A DNA stretch of 5,605 nucleotides from Akkermansiaceae bacterium (GTDB lineage: Bacteria; Verrucomicrobiota; Verrucomicrobiia; Verrucomicrobiales; Akkermansiaceae), in assembly GCA_029288115.1 (NCBI GenBank), contig JARFPV010000521.1:1-5605 (forward strand). The letters are read 5' to 3'. This document shows positions 1 through 5,605 of this stretch, one piece after another. Position 1 is the first letter of the stretch. Every line of letters starts with the position of its first letter. A model generated the notes under the pieces. That model worked only from the letters and a program-made list of their open reading frames with translations. It did not search any database and was not told the DNA's origin. The position numbers were made by a program, and so were the translations under genes.

Positions 1-42
1 CATGACGGCGAGGCCAATGAGGCCGAAATCAGATTTTTCCAT
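1..42 (-). CDS. gnd: 6-phosphogluconate dehydrogenase, N-terminal fragment (cut by window edge)
   Basis: Only the first 14 codons are present. Read on the minus strand from the ATG at 42-40 they give MEKSDFGLIGLAVM. This matches the start of the NADP-binding Rossmann fold of decarboxylating 6-phosphogluconate dehydrogenases: a beta strand followed by the G-x-x-G-x-A-x-M fingerprint, with the next residue expected to be Gly. The family enzyme oxidises 6-phosphogluconate to ribulose 5-phosphate and CO2 with NADP+ in the cytoplasmic pentose phosphate pathway. The related beta-hydroxyacid dehydrogenases share the G-x-x-G-x-M pattern, but the 'GLAVMG'-type version is characteristic of Gnd. The gene is divergent from pgsA. 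No clear Shine-Dalgarno sequence precedes the ATG. The rest lies outside the window, so the assignment rests on a short but distinctive peptide. Confidence 0.75.
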   Translation of the reverse strand, partial: MEKSDFGLIGLAVM

Positions 43-71
43 AAGTAGTTGGGTTGAATGAGAGGGGCGGC

Positions 72-99
72 ATTATTCACGCTTGGTCTGGGGAAGCAA
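72..99 (-). promoter_or_regulatory. candidate sigma70-type promoter for gnd
   Basis: On the minus strand, TTGCTT (99-94) and AATAAT (77-72) are separated by 16 bases and lie about 30 bases upstream of the gnd ATG. This resembles -35 and -10 boxes and would give a short leader of roughly 20-25 bases. It is a match by eye to the consensus only. The sigma factor preferences of this organism are unknown. Confidence 0.3.
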
Positions 100-157
100 T
101 AGGAACTTGCGCCATGAATCTTGAAAAAATAGGAAAAAAACGAATCGAGTCATTGCC

Positions 158-177
158 CTGCAACAAAGGTTGTGCAG
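158..177. repeat. small inverted repeat upstream of pgsA
   Basis: CTGCAACAA (158-166) and TTGTGCAG (170-177) are complementary apart from one bulged A, with a 3-base loop (AGG). The repeat ends 20 bases before the pgsA start codon. It could be a dyad operator or a hairpin in the pgsA leader. No T-run follows, so it is not an intrinsic terminator. Function unknown. The rest of the gnd-pgsA intergenic region (43-197) shows an A-rich run at 121-140 and no convincing plus-strand promoter. Confidence 0.35.
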
Positions 178-197
178 ACTGATAGCACCGCTACAAG

Positions 198-785
198 ATG
201 AACCTGCCCAACACCATCACCCTGCTACGCCTTGTTATGACAGCCATTTTCTGTGCTGCAGCTTCGTCTGAAGGTGTGACGGGCTATGCCATTGCGCTGG
301 CAGCATTTGTGCTGGGAGCCATTTCAGATTGGTTGGATGGTTATCTCGCCAGAAAACTGAATCTGGTGACCTCGCTCGGTAAATTACTCGATCCGCTTGC
401 TGACAAAATCTTGGTTTGCTCCGGCTTCGTATATTTATCCGCCGAGGGCCTGTGTCCAGTGTGGGTCACGGCGCTGATCATTTGCAGGGAGTTTCTGGTG
501 ACCGGGATTCGGCAGATTGCAGTGGAGAAGGGGCAGGTTATCGCAGCAGACAGGCTGGGTAAGTGGAAGACTGGATTTCAGCTGATGTTTATTATAACGG
601 CTTTGGTCCATCTAACATTCTCCACAGTCGAAGTCGACAATGGTTTGGTGAAGTTGCTGCAGTATTTATCCAACCCAGAGCACTGGTTGATTCCGATATC
701 ACTCTGGGCGGCGGTTGTGTTAACCGTCGTGTCTGGAGTTTCCTATTTTTGGAATGCACGGCACATGATTCTTGACCGTGACTGA
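198..785 (+). CDS. pgsA: CDP-diacylglycerol--glycerol-3-phosphate 3-phosphatidyltransferase (phosphatidylglycerophosphate synthase)
   Basis: This is a 195-residue integral membrane enzyme, normal length for bacterial PgsA. It transfers the phosphatidyl group from CDP-diacylglycerol to glycerol 3-phosphate at the inner membrane, the committed step towards phosphatidylglycerol and cardiolipin. The complete CDP-alcohol phosphatidyltransferase signature D-x2-D-G-x2-A-R-x8-G-x3-D-x3-D is visible: D44, D47, G48, A51, R52, G61, D65 and D69. These residues bind the metal and CDP and include the catalytic aspartate. Hydrophobic segments lie near 9-22, 28-42, 72-92, 128-145 and 162-183. The N-terminal 'NLPNxITLLR' motif is typical of PgsA and supports the ATG at 198 as the true start, although no Shine-Dalgarno sequence precedes it. 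Phosphatidylserine or cardiolipin synthases share the signature, but the N-terminus and overall layout favour PgsA. It converges on leuB with a 15-base gap. Confidence 0.92.
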   Translation: MNLPNTITLLRLVMTAIFCAAASSEGVTGYAIALAAFVLGAISDWLDGYLARKLNLVTSLGKLLDPLADKILVCSGFVYLSAEGLCPVWVTALIICREFLVTGIRQIAVEKGQVIAADRLGKWKTGFQLMFIITALVHLTFSTVEVDNGLVKLLQYLSNPEHWLIPISLWAAVVLTVVSGVSYFWNARHMILDRD

Positions 786-800
786 TATTGAGTCGTGCTG

Positions 801-1904
801 TTAAATGGCAGCGGTGATGGCAGTTGTCATTTCCACGGTGTTTACCTTGGTCTCGCCGTCTTTTCCTGTGAACAGGTCACCAGTGCGTAATCCAGAATCG
901 ATCGCAGAGTTTACTGCGGCCTCGATGGCATTGGCAGCATCATGTTCACCAAAAGAATAGCGTAACATCATGGCGATGGAGAGAATTTGGGCGATTGGGT
1001 TGGCAATTCCCTGGCCCGCAATATCGGGAGCAGAGCCACCGGACGGTTCATACATACCAAAGTAGAGGCCGCTGTCGTTCTGGTTACCTAGTGATGCACT
1101 AGGGAGCATACCCAGCGAGCCGGAGATCATCGCCATTTCATCGGAAAGAATATCACCGAAGAGATTGCCGGTCACCAGCACATCAAAGGAGCCGGGTTGC
1201 TTGACCAGCTGCATTGCCGCGTTGTCGACGTAGAGGTGGGAGAGTTCGACTTCGGGGAACTCCTTGGCAATTTCGATAACAGTTTCACGCCAGAGCACGG
1301 AGTTCTGCAGAACGTTTGCTTTATCGACCGAACAGAGTCGTTTGTCGCGTGCCATGGCTGCGGTGAATGCGACGCGGGCAATCCGCTGGATTTCGCTTTT
1401 TTTGTAGACCATGGTGTCGATGGCAACCGTATCACCATTTTCCTCGGTAATGCTCTTGGGCTGGCCAAAATAGATTCCTCCGGTCAGTTCACGTACGCAG
1501 AGCACATCAAATCCGTTCGGAATGAGCTCATTCTTAACAGGGGAGGCGTGGGTGAGTGAGGGCAGGCAGACTCCGGGGCGAAGGTTGGCGAAGAGGTTGA
1601 ATTTCTTACGCAGGGGTAGTAGAGCCCCACGTTCTGGTTGTTGATCAGGTGGTAAGCTTTCCCATTTTGGGCCACCAACAGAGCCGAAGAGGATGGCATC
1701 GGACTGCTCGCATGATTCGACTGTTGCTTCCGGCAGGGGGCAGCCTACGGCGTCGATGGCCGCACCGCCAACGAGCTGGGTATCCATTTCAAAATCGAGG
1801 GAGAATTTCTTGGAAACGGCCTCAAGCACGGTGAGGGAGGCGTCCATAACTTCGGGGCCAATGCCGTCTCCGGCAAGAACGGTGATACGATGGGTCTGTG
1901 ACAT
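801..1904 (-). CDS. leuB: 3-isopropylmalate dehydrogenase
   Basis: This is a 367-residue, full-length cytoplasmic enzyme of leucine biosynthesis. It oxidatively decarboxylates 3-isopropylmalate with NAD+ to 2-oxoisocaproate, using Mg2+ or Mn2+. The N-terminal GDGIGPEVM (12-20) is present. All substrate and metal residues known from the family fall at the expected positions: R99, R109, R138, Y145, K195, D227, D251 and D255. The isocitrate/isopropylmalate dehydrogenase signature begins at N247 ([10 protein letters not shown]). The NAD-binding loop [12 protein letters not shown] (286-297) is the LeuB version with Gly-Gly, as in enterobacterial enzymes, which argues against isocitrate or tartrate dehydrogenase. 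The start at 1904 fits the family N-terminus, and no clear Shine-Dalgarno sequence is seen. No other leu gene is adjacent: it stands alone between convergent pgsA and a divergent transporter. Confidence 0.96.
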   Translation of the reverse strand: MSQTHRITVLAGDGIGPEVMDASLTVLEAVSKKFSLDFEMDTQLVGGAAIDAVGCPLPEATVESCEQSDAILFGSVGGPKWESLPPDQQPERGALLPLRKKFNLFANLRPGVCLPSLTHASPVKNELIPNGFDVLCVRELTGGIYFGQPKSITEENGDTVAIDTMVYKKSEIQRIARVAFTAAMARDKRLCSVDKANVLQNSVLWRETVIEIAKEFPEVELSHLYVDNAAMQLVKQPGSFDVLVTGNLFGDILSDEMAMISGSLGMLPSASLGNQNDSGLYFGMYEPSGGSAPDIAGQGIANPIAQILSIAMMLRYSFGEHDAANAIEAAVNSAIDSGLRTGDLFTGKDGETKVNTVEMTTAITAAI

Positions 1905-1964
1905 GGGGGCTGTTTAGTGGGGTTTGCTGCAAATTTGAAGTTTTATTCGCGACTGTGCGTGTAC

Positions 1965-3005
1965 ATGGTTGCGCCCGTGGAAATTGCGATACATTTACTT
2001 TGGCTGATTGGTGGCCTGACCTTGCTATATTTTGGAGCTGAATGGCTAGTGAAAGGTGCGTCTGAGATTGCGCTCAGGCTGGGAGTATCTCCACTGGTGG
2101 TGGGGCTGACAGTGGTGGCTTTTGGAACCAGCATGCCGGAGCTGTTAGTTTGTTTGAAGGCGAACTCCCCTGAATTGATTGCAGCACCCGCAGGTTGGTT
2201 GGGATGGCAAATTGACGTAGGAGACTCTAGCCCTGACATGGCGCTCGGAAATGTCGTGGGTTCGAATATTTTCAACATAGCCCTCATCCTTGGAGTGGCA
2301 GCTCTGATTCGTCCGCTTGTGGTGCATTCCCAGCTGATCAAACGCGAGTTGCCGATCTTATTGGTCGCTAGTGTGGTGTTTGTGGGGATGATGCATGATA
2401 TGCAACTCGAGCGCTGGGAGGGGATGATACTGGTGGTGGGTATTCTTCTTTATATCGTAGCCAATGTTCGGCTATCGAAGAAGGCGCGATATACTCAGGA
2501 AAGATTTGAGGAGTTTGAAAAAGAAGCGATTGAGCATTCCCGTGAAGGATGGTCGCGTTTGTTGGTTGATGTTGGTCTGATTGTTGTCGGTATTGGGGCT
2601 CTGGTGCTTGGGGCCGATTGGTTGGTTGAGCATGGGGAATCCCTCGCACTTCACTTTGGAGTGCCTGAGGTGATTATCTCCCTGACTCTGTTTGCGCTTG
2701 GAACTTCATTACCAGAACTCGCTACCACTATTGTTGCCTCACTTAAAAAACAAGGAGACATCATCACGGGTAACGCTATTGGATCCTGCGTTTTTAATCT
2801 GTTATTTGTCCTTGGTGCCACCGCAGGCATCAAACCACTGAAAGCGGGTGCTTTGTCATGGCTTGACCTCGGCGTGATGCTTGGGCTGGCTGTGCTGATC
2901 ATTCCCTTTATGGGATCAAGAATGAAGCTATCCCGAGCGGAGGGAGCTATTTTAACCATCATTGCCATCACATATTCCGCTGTGGTTATCTTGGGGCAGC
3001 GATAA
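1965..3005 (+). CDS. calcium/sodium antiporter family membrane protein (CaCA, YrbG-like)
   Basis: This is an inner-membrane cation exchanger of 346 residues with about ten hydrophobic segments. It has the two inverted alpha repeats of the Ca2+/cation antiporter superfamily. Alpha-1 has GTSMPE (54-59) and GNVVGSNIFN (95-104). Alpha-2 has GTSLPE (246-251) and GNAIGSCVFN (269-278). Residues aligning with the ion ligands of archaeal NCX_Mj are all polar or acidic as expected: T55, S56, E59, S100 and N104, then T247, S248, E251, S274 and N278. A charged loop at about 169-198 separates the halves, as in the family. Alpha-1 carries about 18 extra residues (about 66-91) absent from alpha-2. The preferred start is the ATG at 1965 because the first helix follows directly. 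An in-frame ATG at 1917 would add 16 residues and nearly abut divergent leuB. Neither has a good ribosome binding site. The transported ions cannot be read from sequence: Ca2+/Na+ or Ca2+/H+ exchange is inferred from the family. Confidence 0.9.
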   Translation: MVAPVEIAIHLLWLIGGLTLLYFGAEWLVKGASEIALRLGVSPLVVGLTVVAFGTSMPELLVCLKANSPELIAAPAGWLGWQIDVGDSSPDMALGNVVGSNIFNIALILGVAALIRPLVVHSQLIKRELPILLVASVVFVGMMHDMQLERWEGMILVVGILLYIVANVRLSKKARYTQERFEEFEKEAIEHSREGWSRLLVDVGLIVVGIGALVLGADWLVEHGESLALHFGVPEVIISLTLFALGTSLPELATTIVASLKKQGDIITGNAIGSCVFNLLFVLGATAGIKPLKAGALSWLDLGVMLGLAVLIIPFMGSRMKLSRAEGAILTIIAITYSAVVILGQR

Positions 3006-3144
3006 ATATTTGCTCACGTGATGGGGGCAGGCTGAGGTCGGTTAACAAAATACCGTATGATGGAAGAGCGGATACTTGTAGCCTTGGATGAGAGCGCAGT
3101 GAGCGCGATTCCTCGTGCTGCCTTTGTATTGGGCCGGGGCAAAG

Positions 3145-3174
3145 CAAAGCGCTATTGTGCTTTGAGCTTTTTTT
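3145..3174 (+). terminator. candidate intrinsic terminator of the antiporter gene
   Basis: CAAAGCGC (3145-3152) pairs with GTGCTTTG (3157-3164) as an 8-bp stem with one G-T wobble and a 4-base loop TATT. AGC and a run of seven T (3168-3174) follow. On the plus strand this has the form of a rho-independent terminator, about 140 bases after the antiporter stop. It overlaps the 3' end of the convergent AraC-type gene, whose stop codon begins in the loop. A second CAAAGC copy at 3140-3145 offers an alternative pairing. The T run is 3 bases from the stem, which weakens the case a little. The preceding stretch 3006-3139 holds no gene I can support. Confidence 0.5.
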
Positions 3175-3517
3175 CGAGCTGCTTCGGCGTGATATCGAAG
3201 AATTTTTTGATATCGGTGCAGAAGTGGCTGTAATAGAGGTAGCCGAGTTTTTCGCTTACATCGTGTAGGTCCATTCCTTCGGTAATCATCCTTTTTGCGA
3301 GCAGGGCGCGGTGGTTACAGAACAGATCCTTGGGTTTGAGCCCAATAGCGGCTTCAACGTGGCGCTGAAGCTGAACAACGGTGAAGCCGAGCTCTTTGGC
3401 CACTTGACGAACGTTGAAATTGTGTTGCTCGGCGAGCTGGAGTAAATCCACCCCCGACTTATCGTAAACGCGGTCTCCTTTACGGAAAAAAGGTGTGGGT
3501 GTGGCTGGTCGGCTCAT
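3152..3517 (-). CDS. AraC-type helix-turn-helix protein, DNA-binding domain only
   Basis: This 121-residue protein consists almost wholly of an AraC/XylS-type DNA-binding domain with two helix-turn-helix units. The first is at about 34-60 (VRQVAKELGF then VVQLQRHVEAAIGLKP). The second is at about 83-111 (LHDVSEKLGY then SHFCTDIKKFFDITPKQL). The second shows the family's conserved pattern of LGY, S-x-F-x-x-x-FKKF-like and G/D-x-TPxxL. Typical AraC regulators have about 250-300 residues with a ligand-binding domain. Here only about 25 residues precede the first helix, so no effector domain is present. It should bind DNA as a transcription factor, but its targets are unknown. It is divergent from the PhcB-like gene, sharing an AT-rich upstream region, so it could control that unit or itself. 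This is inferred from position only. The ATG at 3517 lacks a visible Shine-Dalgarno sequence. Confidence 0.82.
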   Translation of the reverse strand: MSRPATPTPFFRKGDRVYDKSGVDLLQLAEQHNFNVRQVAKELGFTVVQLQRHVEAAIGLKPKDLFCNHRALLAKRMITEGMDLHDVSEKLGYLYYSHFCTDIKKFFDITPKQLEKKLKAQ

Positions 3518-3553
3518 AAGTTGAGTATTTGTTAACTAAGTATGACTATAAAC

Positions 3554-3587
3554 CATGAAATCAGGACAAGCACGGTTTTTTTTCATG
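3554..3587. repeat. inverted repeat CATGAAA / TTTCATG in the divergent control region
   Basis: CATGAAA (3554-3560) and TTTCATG (3581-3587) form a perfect 7-bp inverted repeat with a 20-base spacer that includes a run of eight T (3576-3583). Repeat centres lie 27 bases apart, between two and three helical turns. It sits midway between the start codon of the AraC-type gene and the first possible start of the PhcB-like gene, a natural place for an operator. It may be chance, since the region is AT-rich. Confidence 0.3.
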
Positions 3588-3602
3588 TTAGATTAATTTT
3601 TC

Positions 3603-3611
3603 TGTAATAAT
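3603..3611 (+). promoter_or_regulatory. candidate extended -10 promoter element for the PhcB-like gene
   Basis: TGTAATAAT (3603-3611) matches the extended -10 form TG-n-TATAAT apart from one base. No good -35 box lies 17 bases upstream, so the call depends on the extended element. Transcription would begin near 3618. All candidate start codons of the downstream gene (3633, 3678 and 3747) would then remain on the transcript. If the start is 3747, the leader is about 130 bases. Confidence 0.3.
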
Positions 3612-3746
3612 TTCCATTTTTGTGCCAAATTAATGGTCAACCAAACGACTCACTTGTGTGTGGGGACGGTTTTCGCCATGCGGAGACAGTCCTTTGATGT
3701 GCTGTTAGTCGGGCGGTCTCAACTCCATCGCACCCTTACCCAGCCC

Positions 3747-5180
3747 ATGTCGACACCAACTTCTGTACCTACGAACAACAGCGTTAAGTTCGAGAATAGT
3801 CAGGGGCACGCACTCAGTGCCAATATTTTGCGCATGCGTCGTTATACCATCTCATTTGAGATCTATAACCCGTATAGTGTGGTTCAGCTCTCCGAGGTGC
3901 TAAAGGGGTTTCGGATACGCCTGAATGGTCGGCTGATCTACGATGGTGAAGCAGTTGTCTCAAGTATCGTAAATACTGGTGTCCTATTAGTGTGTGAGGC
4001 GACGCTTTCGAGTGGCTGGAAAGAGGTGGATTTCCTCGCAAGTTCAGATCAGAGAGGTGGACTGGTATCTCAGTTTGAGGAGTTTGTACATGACTGGAAA
4101 CGGGCGCACCACGTGTCCTCCGATTTTAAATTACAAGTAGCGGATATGCAGAACATGCTCATTGGGATGAGGCGCTGGCTTGAGCAAATTGATCTGGGTA
4201 TAAGGTCCAATGATACAGCAGACCCTGGAGGGCTGGAGGAGCAGGTGATTTCTGAAATTGAGCAGAGTATTGTCAACGAATGGTATCCCATGATGACGGG
4301 GTTTGAAAACTGTTCTCGCTCGATTGCCCTTATCGAACAGCCTGCTCACAAGTTCTACATTAGGCGCCAAATTCATCCGCTGGTATTATGTTCGCCGTTT
4401 ACTTACCGCACCTACACAAAACCGCTGGGGTATGCGGGTGACTATGAAATGGTGAATATGATGCTGGGCAACCCGTATAAGGGTGTGAACCTGTATTCCA
4501 AGCTGCTGAACCGTGTGTTTTTGGAAACAGCCCCCGTGGTGGCGCACCGAAACCGAATCAAGTATCTGGTGGAAGTTCTGGAGACGGAGGCGCACAGATG
4601 TTTTGAATCTGGGAGGCGACTCAAGGTTCTCAACCTTGGGTGTGGCCCGGCGCAGGAAATACAGTCATTTATCAAGACTAAGGAAATTAGTGATCAATGT
4701 GACTTTACATTGTTAGATTTCAATAAGGAGACTCTGGATTACACCTCCAAGTTGCTCAATGACATGATTTCGGGGATGGGGCGTGGAACCCGGATCGAAA
4801 CGATTGAACGTTCCGTTCATCAGCTCCTCAAGCAAGCGAGCAAGGGGGATGTGGATATGGAATGGGAGTCATACGACCTGGTTTATTGCGCAGGCTTGTT
4901 TGACTATTTGTCGCAGAAAGTTTGCAAGCGCCTCGTAGAGCTATTTTCCAAACTAATTTGCACCAATGGTCTCGTCGTGTTTACCAATGTGGCTTCAACC
5001 AACCCGAGTATTGGATGGATGGAGTATGTGCTGGAGTGGAATTTGGTTTACCGTAGTGACTGGGAAATGCTCGATCTGATTCCGCTCAATGGGACCGTGT
5101 TGAAATCTGATCTCAAGAGGGATGAGACTGGAGTGAATCTATTTTTGGAGCTGCGTAAAATCCCTATGCATCAAGGGTGA
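3747..5180 (+). CDS. PilZ-like domain plus SAM-dependent methyltransferase, PhcB-like (3-hydroxy fatty acid methyl ester signal synthase family)
   Basis: This is a 477-residue cytoplasmic protein with two parts. Residues about 12-98 form a PilZ-like beta barrel (centred on IYNPYSVVQLSEVL and VVSSIVNTG). The usual RxxxR and D/N-x-S-x-x-G residues for c-di-GMP binding are degenerate. A mostly helical linker (about 105-215) leads to the family motif KPLGYAGDYEMVNMM (225-239) and a class I methyltransferase fold. SAM motif I is VLNLGCGPA (294-302), the acidic loop is TLLDFN (321-326), and YDLVYCAGLFDYL (376-388) is the motif IV region. The layout matches proteins annotated as extracellular factor 3-hydroxypalmitate methyl ester biosynthesis protein. 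PhcB of Ralstonia makes such methyl ester quorum signals. The substrate here is inferred, not shown. In-frame ATGs at 3633 and 3678 would add 38 or 23 residues. I prefer 3747 because the added stretch does not resemble the domain. It is likely cotranscribed with the next gene, 15 bases downstream. Confidence 0.75.
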   Translation: MSTPTSVPTNNSVKFENSQGHALSANILRMRRYTISFEIYNPYSVVQLSEVLKGFRIRLNGRLIYDGEAVVSSIVNTGVLLVCEATLSSGWKEVDFLASSDQRGGLVSQFEEFVHDWKRAHHVSSDFKLQVADMQNMLIGMRRWLEQIDLGIRSNDTADPGGLEEQVISEIEQSIVNEWYPMMTGFENCSRSIALIEQPAHKFYIRRQIHPLVLCSPFTYRTYTKPLGYAGDYEMVNMMLGNPYKGVNLYSKLLNRVFLETAPVVAHRNRIKYLVEVLETEAHRCFESGRRLKVLNLGCGPAQEIQSFIKTKEISDQCDFTLLDFNKETLDYTSKLLNDMISGMGRGTRIETIERSVHQLLKQASKGDVDMEWESYDLVYCAGLFDYLSQKVCKRLVELFSKLICTNGLVVFTNVASTNPSIGWMEYVLEWNLVYRSDWEMLDLIPLNGTVLKSDLKRDETGVNLFLELRKIPMHQG

Positions 5181-5195
5181 TACTGATTACTCGCC

Positions 5196-5605
5196 ATGAT
5201 TTCCAAGTCTAAAAAAGAACAGCAATGGGAGCAGTTTGAGGAAAGCGAGTCGATTCACAGACGGCAGAGCTACAAGCGGGCAGCTGTTCTTGCGACAGTC
5301 TTTATCATTGCCGCAGCCAGCCTTGATTGGGTGGTGTTCCGCGAAATGTTTAAGGCCTTTTTTGGTGCTCGGCTTGTTACAGGCGCGTTGTTGCTTTTGG
5401 TGTTGTTTGGTTTAACGGTGACGACTAACCGGACACTTTTCCGGATTATGGGGCACTGTGTCGCGTTGTTGCCCATGTTGGTAATTGATTGGATGATCTA
5501 TCATACCGGCGGTGGCAGTTCTCCATACTACGGTGGTCTATGCACGGTTCTGGTTGGTGCAACTTTGATACTTAGATGGCCGACAACGGACAGTATTATA
5601 AACGC
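5196..5605 (+). CDS. multi-pass membrane protein, probable N-terminus of a PhcS-like sensor histidine kinase (cut by window edge)
   Basis: An open frame from the ATG at 5196 runs off the window after 136 codons. It begins with about 27 charged residues. Hydrophobic segments follow near 29-47, 58-76, 83-102 and 112-127. The segment GGGSSPYYGGLCTVLVG (105-121) resembles the 'SPYYAGLNLVLL' stretch in the membrane sensor domain of kinases found beside PhcB-like methyltransferases. In the Ralstonia Phc system, PhcS is the inner-membrane histidine kinase that senses the 3-hydroxy fatty acid methyl ester. The 15-base gap after the methyltransferase gene suggests one operon. The kinase domains (H-box, ATPase) would lie beyond the edge and cannot be seen, so the kinase call is inference from the membrane segment and context. 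A different membrane sensor, such as a cyclase, is possible. AAGGG at 5173-5177 lies 18 bases before the ATG, too far for a normal ribosome binding site. Confidence 0.6.
   Translation, partial: MISKSKKEQQWEQFEESESIHRRQSYKRAAVLATVFIIAAASLDWVVFREMFKAFFGARLVTGALLLLVLFGLTVTTNRTLFRIMGHCVALLPMLVIDWMIYHTGGGSSPYYGGLCTVLVGATLILRWPTTDSIIN

Noticed and set aside
107..135. Possible plus-strand promoter TTGCGC-N17-TAGGAA for pgsA
   Set aside because: The -10 box matches only half the consensus, and the A-rich stretch makes chance matches likely.
786..820. Possible bidirectional terminator between convergent pgsA and leuB
   Set aside because: Only a 4-bp GCTG/CAGC stem is visible, with no T run on either strand.
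1197..1559. 120-codon plus-strand open frame inside leuB
   Set aside because: It lies wholly antisense to a gene with every catalytic residue in place; it is a frame shadow.
1923..1933. Palindrome TTTGC-T-GCAAA between leuB and the antiporter gene
   Set aside because: Five-base arms are common by chance, and no promoter boxes flank it convincingly.
1943..2341. 132-codon minus-strand open frame opposite the antiporter gene
   Set aside because: The antiporter frame carries both alpha-repeat motifs, and the antisense product is low-complexity Ser/Thr/Pro-rich with no known pattern.
3092..3106. Direct repeat GAGCGC-AGT-GAGCGC in the intergenic region
   Set aside because: Two 6-base copies are too short to distinguish from chance, and there is no associated structure.
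3057..3151. Short open frame from the ATG pair at 3057/3060, between the antiporter and the regulator gene
   Set aside because: It runs antisense into the AraC-type gene, has no recognisable protein features and no ribosome binding site.

Overview
This is a stretch of bacterial chromosome with about half G+C. Five genes lie wholly inside it and one is cut at each edge. The gene starts have weak or no Shine-Dalgarno sequences. The style of the Gnd N-terminus, PgsA and LeuB, together with the HTH-only AraC-type regulator, reminded me of Verrucomicrobiota, perhaps marine. That is an impression from protein style, not from a marker gene, so treat the phylum as tentative.

Left half (1-3005): ordinary metabolism and transport. 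The window opens with the first 14 codons of gnd (6-phosphogluconate dehydrogenase) on the minus strand. It is divergent from pgsA (phosphatidylglycerophosphate synthase, plus strand). pgsA converges on leuB (3-isopropylmalate dehydrogenase, minus strand) with a 15-base gap. leuB is divergent from a Ca2+/Na+ antiporter-family membrane protein (plus strand) that carries an unusual insertion in its first alpha repeat. These genes are mostly in opposite orientations and do not form one operon.

Right half (3006-5605): a small signalling locus. An AraC-type protein that is only a DNA-binding domain (minus strand) is divergent from a two-gene plus-strand unit. The first gene of that unit encodes a PilZ-like domain joined to a SAM-dependent methyltransferase of the PhcB type, the family that makes 3-hydroxy fatty acid methyl ester signals in Ralstonia. 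Fifteen bases after its stop begins a multi-pass membrane protein, cut by the window edge, whose N-terminus fits the sensor domain of a PhcS-like histidine kinase. Together they look like a signal synthase and its receptor: a candidate Phc-like cell-density system in a lineage where, to my knowledge, it has not been characterised. The neighbouring AraC-type gene may regulate it.

No rRNA, tRNA, CRISPR array, insertion sequence or origin was seen. No gene-free stretch exceeds about 230 bases.
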